The notes under the pieces are model-generated. The model ran no database searches, was not told the origin of the DNA, and saw nothing but the letters and a program-made list of their open reading frames with translations. A stretch of 64,000 nt of DNA, taken from assembly GCA_965262875.1 (NCBI GenBank), contig OZ253569.1, positions 3,410,001 to 3,474,000 of the forward strand, given 5' to 3'. Position 1 is the first letter of the stretch, and the number at the start of each line of letters is the position of its first letter. The DNA comes from JBALVT01 sp965262875. Lineage in GTDB: Bacteria > Pseudomonadota > Gammaproteobacteria > Pseudomonadales > Halieaceae. The position numbers and the translations under genes were made by a program. Positions 45,405 to 53,203 of the stretch are shown piece after piece.

Positions 45405-46419
45405 CGCGCCATTACAGGCGCGCAATTCGCTTTCGCTTTCTGCGATTGGCGAGTCCCTGGTCACAGTGAGCTCTGAACGGGAGTTAACTGAAGCGATGGC
45501 GTGGGCGCAACAACGAAAACTAACGGTCACGATTTTCGGCGCGGGCAGCAATGTAGTCCTGGCGGGAGACATCTCCGGCCTAGTCATCGTCCAGAGTAGT
45601 TGTGGCATCGAGACTGTGTCTGAAGATGATGACAGTGTTGTGCTGCGAGTTTCAGCCGGAGAGATCTGGCATGATTTTGTCGCCTGGTGTTTAAAGCAGG
45701 GATACTATGGTTTGGAAAACCTGGCTCTGATTCCCGGTACCGTAGGCGCAGCACCGATACAAAACATTGGCGCTTATGGGGTGGAGGTTAAGTCATTTGT
45801 AAACGTTGTCCACGCTCGGCGAATCGTAGATCAGGAACCGATTGTGCTTTCACCCCGGGAGTGTGAGTTTTCTTATCGCGACAGTATTTTTAAACACGGT
45901 TTGCGCGATCAGCTTGCGATTACGTCCGTGGATTTTCATCTCCTGAAGAATCAAAACCTACAGATTGATTATCCTGCGCTGGCCAAGGAGCTTGAGTGCA
46001 GTGACGTGTCAAGGGTAACTGCTCAGGAAGTTTTTGATGCTGTCGTGGGAATCAGGTCAAGTAAATTGCCTGATCCTGCAGTGATACCCAACGCGGGCAG
46101 TTTTTTTAAGAACCCGGTCTTGTCCGCAGCTCACGCACCAGAATTGATTCGCCGTTACCCGGACCTTCCTGCTTACCCTCAATCAGATAGCAGTATTAAG
46201 TTTCCCGCTGCATGGTTTATCGATCAATGCGGTTGGAAGGGGCACCGGGAAAAGGGTGTTGGTGTGCATCCAGACCACGCCCTGGTACTTGTTAACTACG
46301 GTAGTAATAGCGGTAAGGAAATACTTCGCCTGGCGACAAAAATTGCCCAGTCAGTACAGGAACGCTTTGGCATAGAGTTGGAACAAGAGCCCCGAACCTA
46401 TGGTGGCCTCTATGAGTAG
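45388..46419 (+). CDS. murB: UDP-N-acetylenolpyruvoylglucosamine reductase MurB
   Basis: The best start is TTG 45388, inside the end of the phosphatase gene, giving 343 residues. The FAD-binding domain shows FGAGSNVVLAGD and the enolpyruvate part has GLENLALIPGTVGAAPIQN. The active-site YRDSIFK and GSFFKNP motifs follow. It reduces UDP-GlcNAc-enolpyruvate to UDP-MurNAc in peptidoglycan synthesis. Length and C-terminal region are typical of the E. coli (type I) enzyme. It overlaps uvrC by ATGAGTAG. Confidence 0.94.
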   Translation: MNILRDAPLQARNSLSLSAIGESLVTVSSERELTEAMAWAQQRKLTVTIFGAGSNVVLAGDISGLVIVQSSCGIETVSEDDDSVVLRVSAGEIWHDFVAWCLKQGYYGLENLALIPGTVGAAPIQNIGAYGVEVKSFVNVVHARRIVDQEPIVLSPRECEFSYRDSIFKHGLRDQLAITSVDFHLLKNQNLQIDYPALAKELECSDVSRVTAQEVFDAVVGIRSSKLPDPAVIPNAGSFFKNPVLSAAHAPELIRRYPDLPAYPQSDSSIKFPAAWFIDQCGWKGHREKGVGVHPDHALVLVNYGSNSGKEILRLATKIAQSVQERFGIELEQEPRTYGGLYE

Positions 46420-48232
46420 TTTCGATCACCAGGCTTTTCTTAAATCCTTAACGACGCGCCCGGGCGTTTACCAAATGTATGGCGAGGAGGGGCGCATACT
46501 CTACATCGGCAAAGCGAAGAACCTGCGCAATCGAGTCAGCAGTTATTTTCGAGCCAGCGGTTTGGCGGCAAAAACGATGGCCCTGGTTGCTCGAATTCAA
46601 GATATAGAAGTGACGGTAACCTCTACCGAGGTCGACGCCCTATTGCTTGAGCACAACCTCATCAAAGAACATCAACCGCCCTACAATATTCTTTTGCGCG
46701 ATGATAAATCTTATCCCTATATCTTTTTATCCAGCGAGGACAAACATCCTCGGCTAAGTTTGCACCGGGGCGCAAAACGGAAAAAGGGCAGCTACTTTGG
46801 TCCCTATCCCAGTGCTGCTGCTGTCAGAGAATCGTTACATTTTATGCAGAAAGTCTTCAAGGTGCGCCAGTGTGAGGACAGCTATTTCAGGAATCGATCC
46901 CGGCCCTGTTTGCAGTATCAGATCGACCGTTGCTCTGCCCCCTGTGTGAGCGCGGTCAGCGATGATGATTACGCTAGTCAGGTGGAGAGCACCAGCCTTT
47001 TTTTGACAGGTAAATCCCAGGAGTTAATGGTTCGTCTCGCAGATGATATGGAGAGTGCCGCGCGACAACTACAGTATGAAAAAGCCGCAGCTTTCCGTGA
47101 TCAGATCAGTCAGCTCCAGCATGTGCAGGCCAGCCAGGGCATAGAGGGCGTCAGTGGGGATCTGGACATCATGGCGGCGGCAGTACACGGCGGGCGCGCA
47201 TGCGTTCAGGTGCTGTTTGTGCGGGGAGCCAGGGTGTTGGGAAGCAAAACCTACTACCCACCCTTAAAGCTGGACGAGACCCCAGCCCAGGTGCTGTCGG
47301 CTTTCTTGCCGCAGTACTACCTTGCGGCATCGAGAGCGCTACCCGGAGAAATCATTGTCAACGCAGCTCCCGAGGATTTGGAAACTTTAGCTGAGGCCTT
47401 CACTGCCCACGCCGGTAAAAAAGTCCAGCTGCGCCATCGAGTGAGAGACGCCAGAGCAAGATGGTTGCAACTGGCACAGCAAACCGCAGAGACCAGCTTA
47501 CAGTCCCATTTGGAAAGCAAAAATACAGCCCAGATTCGACTACAAGCCCTGCAGGACACCCTGAAGCTTCCCGAACTTCCTCAACGTATGGAATGTTTCG
47601 ATATCAGCCACAGCTCGGGTGAAGCAACAGTGGCTTCGTGCGTGGTATTTGATGAGAATGGCCCGAAGAAGTCGGACTATCGAAAATTTAACATCGAGGG
47701 AATAACCGGTGGCGACGATTATGCCGCCATGCAGCAGGCGCTGGAGCGGCGCTATAAGCGTTTAAAAGCAGGTGAGGGCGCGATTCCTGATATTTTGTTT
47801 ATCGACGGTGGTAAAGGCCAGGTATCCCAGGCTATGTCTGTTTTAGAGGAGCTACAAATCAATGATGTAGAGGTGATCGGCGTCGCCAAGGGCACTACCC
47901 GCAAGGCCGGCTTTGAAACCTTGATTAACGGCCGGACGGGGACAGAAAAGCAGTTGCGAGGCGACAGCGCTGCACTGCACCTAATTCAACACATTCGCGA
48001 TGAAGCACACCGGTTTGCGATTACTGGCCACCGGGCTCGCCGGGACAAAAAAAGGCAGACCTCGCAGTTAGAGACTATTCCGGGTATAGGTGCCAAGCGG
48101 CGTCGGGAGTTGCTGCGCCATTTTGGCAGTGCTCAGGGGGTCGGCAACGCCAACGTCGGTGAGTTAAAAAAGATCAACGGTATTAGTGCTAATCTGGCAC
48201 AACAGATTTATGATCATTTACACAATGGATAG
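46412..48232 (+). CDS. uvrC: Excinuclease ABC subunit UvrC
   Basis: ATG 46412, which overlaps the murB stop, gives 606 residues. The GIY-YIG nuclease domain is at the start (GVYQMYGEEGRILYIGKAKN, R and E present). A UVR domain is visible around residues 200-235 and an RNase H-like endonuclease domain at FDISHSSGEATVASCVVF. Two C-terminal helix-hairpin-helix motifs follow (IPGIGAKRRRELL, INGISANLAQQI). It makes the dual incisions in nucleotide excision repair. It is followed by pgsA, as in most gammaproteobacteria. Confidence 0.96.
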   Translation: MSSFDHQAFLKSLTTRPGVYQMYGEEGRILYIGKAKNLRNRVSSYFRASGLAAKTMALVARIQDIEVTVTSTEVDALLLEHNLIKEHQPPYNILLRDDKSYPYIFLSSEDKHPRLSLHRGAKRKKGSYFGPYPSAAAVRESLHFMQKVFKVRQCEDSYFRNRSRPCLQYQIDRCSAPCVSAVSDDDYASQVESTSLFLTGKSQELMVRLADDMESAARQLQYEKAAAFRDQISQLQHVQASQGIEGVSGDLDIMAAAVHGGRACVQVLFVRGARVLGSKTYYPPLKLDETPAQVLSAFLPQYYLAASRALPGEIIVNAAPEDLETLAEAFTAHAGKKVQLRHRVRDARARWLQLAQQTAETSLQSHLESKNTAQIRLQALQDTLKLPELPQRMECFDISHSSGEATVASCVVFDENGPKKSDYRKFNIEGITGGDDYAAMQQALERRYKRLKAGEGAIPDILFIDGGKGQVSQAMSVLEELQINDVEVIGVAKGTTRKAGFETLINGRTGTEKQLRGDSAALHLIQHIRDEAHRFAITGHRARRDKKRQTSQLETIPGIGAKRRRELLRHFGSAQGVGNANVGELKKINGISANLAQQIYDHLHNG

Positions 48233-48259
48233 AAGAATACGAATGAGGCTGTTCCCGGT

Positions 48260-48832
48260 TTGAACTTGAATATACCCAATGCGCTCACCATGCTGCGTAT
48301 TTTGCTAATACCGGTGCTGGTGGTGGTTTTTTACCTGCCATTTGAAAAGCACTTCCAGGTTGCCGCTGCGATCTTTGCGGTGGCTGCGATTACCGACTGG
48401 TTCGATGGCTATTTAGCCCGAAGATTGGGCCAAATGACTGCTTTTGGCGCTTTTCTGGACCCTGTGGCAGATAAGCTGATGGTAGCTGTAACTTTGGTGC
48501 TACTGGTAGAGCGGCACGATACCGTTCAGTTTACCGTGGCGGCCTGCGTTATTATTGGCCGTGAGATCGTCATCTCAGCCCTCCGAGAGTGGATGGCGGA
48601 ACTTGGTGAGCGCACTTCGGTGGCAGTATCTTATGTGGGCAAAGTAAAAACCGTGTTCCAGATGATCGCCATTTTTGGCCTGTTGGCCATTGATCCAGCT
48701 AGAGATGAGAGCTGGTTACTGGCATTGTGCTACCTGGTGCTCTACGCGGCGGCCATATTGACTCTCTGGTCTATGGTGATTTACCTAAAAGCCGCGTGGG
48801 TTGTGATCCAGGAGCAAGATAAACCTAACTAA
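48260..48832 (+). CDS. pgsA: CDP-diacylglycerol--glycerol-3-phosphate 3-phosphatidyltransferase
   Basis: The start is TTG 48260, with TTG 48266 as an alternative. The product is about 190 residues with four or more membrane helices. It carries the CDP-alcohol phosphotransferase signature D(x2)DG(x2)AR(x8)G(x3)D(x3)D, visible as ITDWFDGYLARRLGQ plus FLDPVADKL. It makes phosphatidylglycerophosphate, the first step to phosphatidylglycerol and cardiolipin. The tRNA-Gly/Cys/Leu cluster follows, as in Pseudomonas. Confidence 0.94.
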   Translation: MNLNIPNALTMLRILLIPVLVVVFYLPFEKHFQVAAAIFAVAAITDWFDGYLARRLGQMTAFGAFLDPVADKLMVAVTLVLLVERHDTVQFTVAACVIIGREIVISALREWMAELGERTSVAVSYVGKVKTVFQMIAIFGLLAIDPARDESWLLALCYLVLYAAAILTLWSMVIYLKAAWVVIQEQDKPN

Positions 48833-48947
48833 TTCAGGTAGTTGCGAGATTTATCTGTACTTCTCCTTGACTCCTGAGCCAAAGACCATAAAATATGCGC
48901 CTCTAGCCGGCTCCGGCTGCCGCGACATCGGTAAAAACATGTAATTT

Positions 48948-48992
48948 GCGGGAATAGCTCAGTTGGTAGAGCGCGACCTTGTTGAGGTCGAG
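48948..48992 (+). pseudogene. Truncated tRNA-Gly pseudogene (5' half)
   Basis: The first 45 bases match the intact tRNA-Gly at 49057 through the acceptor 5' strand, the D arm and the anticodon stem. The anticodon loop reads GTT instead of GCC. After this the T arm and 3' acceptor strand (TTCCCGC, CCA) are absent. The unit, with its upstream flank, is a degenerate tandem copy 109 bp upstream of the intact gene. It cannot fold as a tRNA and is a pseudogene. Confidence 0.85.
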
Positions 48993-49056
48993 GGGGGACG
49001 CCCAGTCTCGTCGGTTCCGGCGACCGCCACATCGGTCTAAACGTGTATATAGATTT

Positions 49057-49132
49057 GCGGGAATAGCTCAGTTGGTAGAGCGCGACCTTGCCAAGGTCGA
49101 GGTCGCCGGTTCGAACCCGGTTTCCCGCTCCA
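49057..49132 (+). tRNA. tRNA-Gly (GCC)
   Basis: The 76 bases fold as a normal cloverleaf: a 7-bp acceptor stem (GCGGGAA with TTCCCGC), D arm, anticodon stem CGACC/GGTCG with loop TTGCCAA (anticodon GCC), T arm with GGTTCGAACCC, and an encoded CCA. It lies 224 bp after pgsA, as in Pseudomonas. Confidence 0.97.
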
Positions 49133-49166
49133 ATTTCTCCCTAGGCGAAAATGGAACCACCATAAA

Positions 49167-49240
49167 GGCTCGGTGGTAGAATGGTCATGCAGCGGACTGC
49201 AACTCCGTTTACGCCGGTTCGATTCCGGCCCGAGCCTCCA
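49167..49240 (+). tRNA. tRNA-Cys (GCA)
   Basis: The 74 bases fold with acceptor stem GGCTCGG/CCGAGCC, anticodon loop CTGCAAC (anticodon GCA), T arm with GGTTCGATTCC, and an encoded CCA. It follows tRNA-Gly by 34 bp and is probably co-transcribed. Confidence 0.97.
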
Positions 49241-49281
49241 ATTTTAAACACAATTCAACGCATCCAAACTAACGAGGGCCT

Positions 49282-49446
49282 ATGTCTAATTTCGCAAGAA
49301 GTTTAGGGCTTATCGCGGCCTTGGTAATGGGCCTGTTCTCGGGCTACATCTACCTAAAAACGGGCGATTGGGTTGCCGCGGTATTCTGCCTGGGCAGTGT
49401 CGCTTATTTTCTGTTTTTCGTCTCGAGGCACACGGGCCAAAAGTAA
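49282..49446 (+). CDS. Small two-helix membrane protein (54 residues)
   Basis: A frame from ATG 49282, behind a GAGG site, encodes 54 residues. It has two hydrophobic stretches (about 8-24, GLIAALVMGLFSGYIYL, and 30-47, VAAVFCLGSVAYFLFFV) separated by KTGDW and a basic tail. It is too short for any family call. The ribosome site, full use of the codons and clear helix pattern support a real gene. It is upstream of the disrupted LEA gene. Confidence 0.6.
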   Translation: MSNFARSLGLIAALVMGLFSGYIYLKTGDWVAAVFCLGSVAYFLFFVSRHTGQK

Positions 49447-49885
49447 GTTATTATTCGGGCGATCATTTAACGGGAGTAGTATTCCCACCTAATAAATAGC
49501 AACCTGGTGGTAAGCCGTGAGATATACCCGTCGACCCTACGCTTTATTCGTCACTCTGCTTATTCTGTGTTTGTCGCTTACAAGTTGCGCCAGTTTCAGG
49601 TCCGATTTCGATCCGCCCAAAGTTACCGTGGAGAGCGTAAGAAATTTGCCCTCCGAGGATATAGGGCCGCGCTTCGAAATAAAACTTCGGGTCACCAACC
49701 CGAACAATCAAACTCTGGACATTGCGGGTATCAGTTACACAATTGATTTTTTGGATAGGGAACTGGTAAACGGTGTTACCAGCGATATACTGTTAGCGCC
49801 ACAGTAAACCCGCAGTTATTTGCCGCAGAATAAAAGAACGACAAAGAGGCGACAGTGATCCGGCTTAACTCCAATCGATCACAGG

Positions 49886-50077
49886 CTAGAACGGCAGCTC
49901 ATGATTTACCTCGACACTGTCTGTGTACTCTTGTTGCTCAATCCGGATCTCCTCGTACAGTTGCGCAATCTCATCACCATAGTGATCCCACAGTACCGAT
50001 CTCAGGTCGCCGAGCAGCTGATAAATACAATCGGCTTGTTCAGCCGTCCAGTAGGTTGTGATTTTTAAGGTTTTCAT
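49886..50077 (-). CDS. Small IS21-associated protein (63 residues)
   Basis: The 63-residue protein starts MKTLKITTYWTAEQADCIYQ and is acidic, with alternating hydrophobic and charged residues. It overlaps the istB stop by 4 bp and lies just inside the left IS end, so it belongs to the element. Small downstream genes of this sort accompany some IS21 elements. The function is unknown; it could be a regulator or fitness factor. Confidence 0.65.
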   Translation of the reverse strand: MKTLKITTYWTAEQADCIYQLLGDLRSVLWDHYGDEIAQLYEEIRIEQQEYTDSVEVNHELPF

Positions 50078-50835
50078 TTAGCCTTTCCTCGCTTTTTGGT
50101 CTCGCGCCGCTTCGACGCACACTCCTGCGCTTCCTTCATGCGGTACGACTCACCCTCAATGGCGATGACCTCGCTGTGATGGACTAAACGGTCAATCAGG
50201 GAGACCACACACGCGGCATTGGGGAACACGTCATTCCACTCGCCAAACGGACGGTTCGTTGTCACCAAAGTTGAACATTTCTCATAGCGCCGGTTGATGA
50301 TTTCAAACAGCAAGTCAGCATGACGATTGCTGTAGGAGAGGTAGCCCACTTCATCAATTACCAGCAAGGCGGGCCTGGCGTAGTGTTTCAATCGACGCTG
50401 CAGGGCATTGGCGCCATCCTGACCTGCCAGGTCGTTGAGCATCGCCGCTGCGGTGGTAAACAGCGCCGTATAGCCGTGCATGACAGCGTTATACCCCAGG
50501 TTCTGGGCGATCATCGATTTGCCCACGCCGTTGCTGCCCAGCAGGATAATATTGCTGGCCGTGTCCATAAAACCCAGTTGCATCAGGGCATGAATCGCTT
50601 GTGGGTCGATAGCGCTTGGCCACTGCCAGTCAAACTCACTCATCGGTTTGAACCGGCCCAGCCTGGCGCTGCTCAGGCGCCGTTCGAGTGAGCGCTGTTT
50701 GCGCTCGGCAAGCTCCCAGGCGATGAGCTGTGCCCGCCAGGGGTATTGCTCGTCGGTGATCTCGCCCCAGTGCGCCAGCACGCCGTGGAGCTTCAGTTCA
50801 AGTGCCTGCTGTTTGAGTTGCTCGATATTAATCAT
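50074..50835 (-). CDS. istB: IS21 helper ATPase IstB
   Basis: ATG 50835 was chosen because GGAG lies 9 nt upstream and it overlaps the end of istA. The product is 253 residues. The AAA+ core shows the P-loop LLGSNGVGKSMIAQNLGY near residue 100, the Walker B LLVIDEVGYLSYS and the conserved TTNRPFGEW segment. IstB activates IstA transposition and target choice. The gene is intact, unlike istA. Confidence 0.93.
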   Translation of the reverse strand: MINIEQLKQQALELKLHGVLAHWGEITDEQYPWRAQLIAWELAERKQRSLERRLSSARLGRFKPMSEFDWQWPSAIDPQAIHALMQLGFMDTASNIILLGSNGVGKSMIAQNLGYNAVMHGYTALFTTAAAMLNDLAGQDGANALQRRLKHYARPALLVIDEVGYLSYSNRHADLLFEIINRRYEKCSTLVTTNRPFGEWNDVFPNAACVVSLIDRLVHHSEVIAIEGESYRMKEAQECASKRRETKKRGKAK

Positions 50836-52327
50836 CGGTATCATCTCCTGTCTCGCTTCGGGTGCCATTGAGCTTGTCGTAATCGGCAAGCCGAGCCAGC
50901 TTGACGCTGTAGTGTTTGACCTTCGCCGGCACGGCGACAGCAAGCGGTGGCGGCAGGTGCTGTTCATCACGGCGGCGCTCAAGAACGTGCTGCACCGCCT
51001 CCGGGTAGGGTGATTGCCGATCAAGTGCTTCACCCAGAGCTACATGCAGCTCGTCCCGCCCATAATCATCAAGCAGTTGATTGAGTAACCGGACCGTGGT
51101 TTTAATGACATGTCCACGCTGTGCCGATTGCTGCAGCAGCGTCTGGGCGTGCGCCGAAGCATGGCTCAGGCGATCCTGACCCCGGTGTAGTTTGGCGTGG
51201 GTTTTCTCCAGCCATAGGGCATTGATATGCGCCTCCTGTTCGATTTGCTCCCCTTTGCCAAAGCTGCGCTGATGCTCAGCAATGCATTGATCGCCCTCCA
51301 CTATCTGGAGCCGCTCCAGGTCAGCGCTCACGCTCAATGGCTTGTGCACGTATTGATGGGGAATGGAGTAATCATTGAGATCGAAGCGAACATAAGGGGT
51401 TTTGGCGGCCCGCCCGGGCTGTCTCTCATGGGTATCAAAGGGATTATCCGGCAAACTCACCTGCTCCTGTAAGAAGGCTTCCCTGACCGTCAACGTACGC
51501 TCTTCAGGGCAAGCCCGATCAGCACTCACACCCTGGCACCAGTGCTCAGCTTGCGCATTGAGTTCGGCCAGTGTTTGCCAGTGACGAGCGGCAAAGAAAT
51601 TATCGCGAATATAGCGAATCGCTCTTTCTACCCGGCCCTTTTCATTGCCCCGGGCCACCGCCACCGGGCGTGGTTCGAAGCGATAGTGGGCTGACAAGGC
51701 CAGCAAGGTGGGGTGGAAGCGGATGGCGTCACCGTGGCGCTCCAATACGGCCGATTTAAGGTTGTCGTACAGCAGCACCTTTGGCAATCCTTGCCAGGCC
51801 TCGAATGCCGCTACATGGCCGCGTAAAAAGTTCTCCATTTGCTGGTTGAGATAAAAGCGCAAGAAGATCTGTCGCGACCAGCTCAGCACCATCACAAACG
51901 CCATTAACGGCCGCTAGGCCTTGCCGATCTGAATATGCCCGAACGAACCCCAGTCAACCTGGGCTTGCTCACCGGGCAGGGTTTTTAGGCGTAAATACGC
52001 CTCGGGCAGCTTGCGCGGCCGCAGTTCACTGATACGCTGGCGAAACTGGCTGGGGCCACCGGGGTATCCCCGCAGGCGGGCCATTTCATACAAGCGGGCC
52101 GCCGTGAGTGTGGGAAACTCCCGCAGGGTGTCGATGACAAAGGGCAGATAGGGGTCGATGATCGACGCACGGCGAGTGCGCTCCACCTTGGGCAGGCCAG
52201 CCTGTGCCAGTACCCGATCAACCACTGAGTGGTGAATGCCAAGCTGGGTCGCAATGGTGCCCGTTCGCCACTTCTCAACAAAATGGTAGCGCAGTATTTT
52301 TGCTTCAGTTTCTTTGCCGATGGCCAT
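50828..52327 (-). pseudogene. istA: IS21 transposase IstA with an in-frame amber stop
   Basis: The frame from 52327 to 50828 is a full-length, 499-codon IstA, but codon 51916-51914 is TAG. The N-terminal 137 residues carry the helix-turn-helix (GTIATQLGIHHSVVDRVL) and end QVDWGSFGHIQIGKA. Reading continues after the stop as RPLMAFVMVLSWSRQIFLRF with the DDE catalytic region (KVLLYDNLKSAV, GNEKGRVERAIRY). Only the TAG separates the two halves, and no base is lost. The element is therefore probably inactive unless the stop is read through or corrected. Confidence 0.9.
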
Positions 52328-52412
52328 GACTGCCCTCCGATTGATGACTCCTGTCCAGCCGCTGCACTAATGTCGCCGGAATCTGCGCCTGAACTGACTG
52401 CTCTGCAGAAAA

Positions 52413-52703
52413 TCACTGCGCAAAAAAGGACCGCAGACCGCGCCACAGTGATGGCAGCGCACGGTGATGCGTTACTTTTTGTTGTTGCCGTTCTCGATAA
52501 CGCTGTTGGCGAGCGGCATTATTCATGCGACCCGGGCGAGTGGCCTGGTACTTCGCTCTGGCTCGTTTAATGGATTCCTTTCTGGCTTCCTGGCTGCAAC
52601 CATCGGTGCAATACCGCTGGCCGCGATCACAGTGGGTACAGACGATGACCTGGGCGTAGCAGCGACAACAGTGGTAGAGACGGCTGGATGATGGCATCGA
52701 CAC
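52413..52703 (-). CDS. Small IS21-associated zinc-ribbon-like protein (96 residues)
   Basis: The 96-residue protein carries a Cys-rich N terminus (YHCCRCYAQVIVCTHCDRGQRYC) that looks like a zinc ribbon, then a basic helical half (KRARAKYQATRPGRMNNAARQQRYRERQQQK, read in parts). I know similar small proteins upstream of istA in related elements. It may be a DNA-binding accessory. It starts about 10 bp inside the long repeat shared with the severed end at 57327. Confidence 0.65.
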   Translation of the reverse strand: MSMPSSSRLYHCCRCYAQVIVCTHCDRGQRYCTDGCSQEARKESIKRARAKYQATRPGRMNNAARQQRYRERQQQKVTHHRALPSLWRGLRSFFAQ

Positions 52704-52712
52704 AAAGGTCGA

Positions 52713-52991
52713 TGAGGGCTGGATTTATTCCCATTATGTGCAACACTTAACGGGTCGTGCACCTGCACGGTTTTTTTGGGTATGGCGCCAGCGTTGACCG
52801 TCAAATCTGTGGTGGCGTCATACCGTTCTCAGCGACACTTATTCTTATAGTCCCTACGCTTGAATCGTGCCTGCTTATTGGTCGCTCTTGAGTGTGACTG
52901 GGCCGCAGTTCTACCGCGCCGATTCTAATACGCCGAGATCCGTCTATTTCAAAATTCGGCAAATAGCTGCGGTTTTGGAGTGGCGTCTACA
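52713..52991 (+). repeat. 279-bp IS21 right-end repeat, copy 1
   Basis: This 279-bp stretch from the 96-residue gene upstream region to the right IS end reappears, apparently without a mismatch, at 57327-57605 in the same orientation. It is the terminal segment of the intact IS21 element. Confidence 0.9.
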
Positions 52992-53203
52992 ACATACCGA
53001 TCATAGACCCCTATTCAGAAGAAATGGTTACCCTGGAGGCGGGGGTCAATATGTTTCAGATACTAAGAGTGCTCGCCGGACTCGGTAAGTCCAGTCTGGA
53101 GACATTGGAGTATCGTTTTGCCGCCAAGATAGACTTCAACGGATTTATTCCCACTCAGAGAGTAGAAGAAGTTGGGGTACTGTCGCTGAAGTAACTTAGC
53201 GGT

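Larger units (their letters stand above)
49791..52991 (-). mobile_element. IS21-family insertion sequence, 3201 bp
   Basis: The ends match as imperfect inverted repeats. The left end begins TGTTAGCGCCAC at 49791, and the right end, read inward on the minus strand, begins TGTAGACGCCAC at 52991. Both continue with a shared CCGCAG(T/C)TATTTGCCG block. The flanks are a 6-bp target duplication with one mismatch (ATATAC 49785-49790, ACATAC 52992-52997). Content on the minus strand: a 96-residue zinc-ribbon-like protein, istA with an internal stop, istB and a 63-residue protein. It interrupts the LEA-like gene. Confidence 0.88.
49517..53194 (+). pseudogene. LEA14-like lipoprotein gene, split by an IS21-family element
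   Basis: The left part (49517-49789, GTG start) has a lipoprotein signal (LILCLSLTSCASF, lipobox LTSC near residue 24) and most of an LEA type 2 domain (FEIKLRVTNPNNQTLDIAG). The right part (52997-53194) continues the domain: PIIDPYSEEMVTLEAGVN and RFAAKIDFNGFIPTQR, then TAA. Joined across the IS, they give one 156-residue protein with no frame loss, reading ...TSDI-PIIDPY... The IS sits at 49791-52991. The function is unknown; LEA type 2 lipoproteins are common in gammaproteobacteria. As it stands, the gene makes a 96-residue truncated product. Confidence 0.88.

Noticed and set aside
48948..49030. First tRNA-like copy as a functional tRNA-Asn (anticodon GTT)
   Set aside because: Only the 5' half matches. 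No T arm and no strand pairing with the 5' acceptor GCGGGAA could be found, so it cannot form a cloverleaf.
49517..49807. 96-residue LEA-like frame as a complete gene
   Set aside because: Its last residues and stop codon lie inside the IS21 end. The true continuation is found at 52997-53194.
52867..53088. 73-residue plus-strand frame across the right IS21 end
   Set aside because: It spans the IS boundary and the LEA gene in another frame, so it is an artefact.
52721..53153. 13-bp direct repeat GGATTTATTCCCA at 52721 and 53141 as an insertion-site duplication
   Set aside because: One copy is inside the IS21 end and the other inside the LEA coding region. The real IS21 boundaries lie elsewhere, and several 13-bp matches are expected by chance in 64 kb.
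53051..53194. A separate 47-residue gene starting at ATG 53051
   Set aside because: It is the in-frame C-terminal end of the split LEA-like gene.
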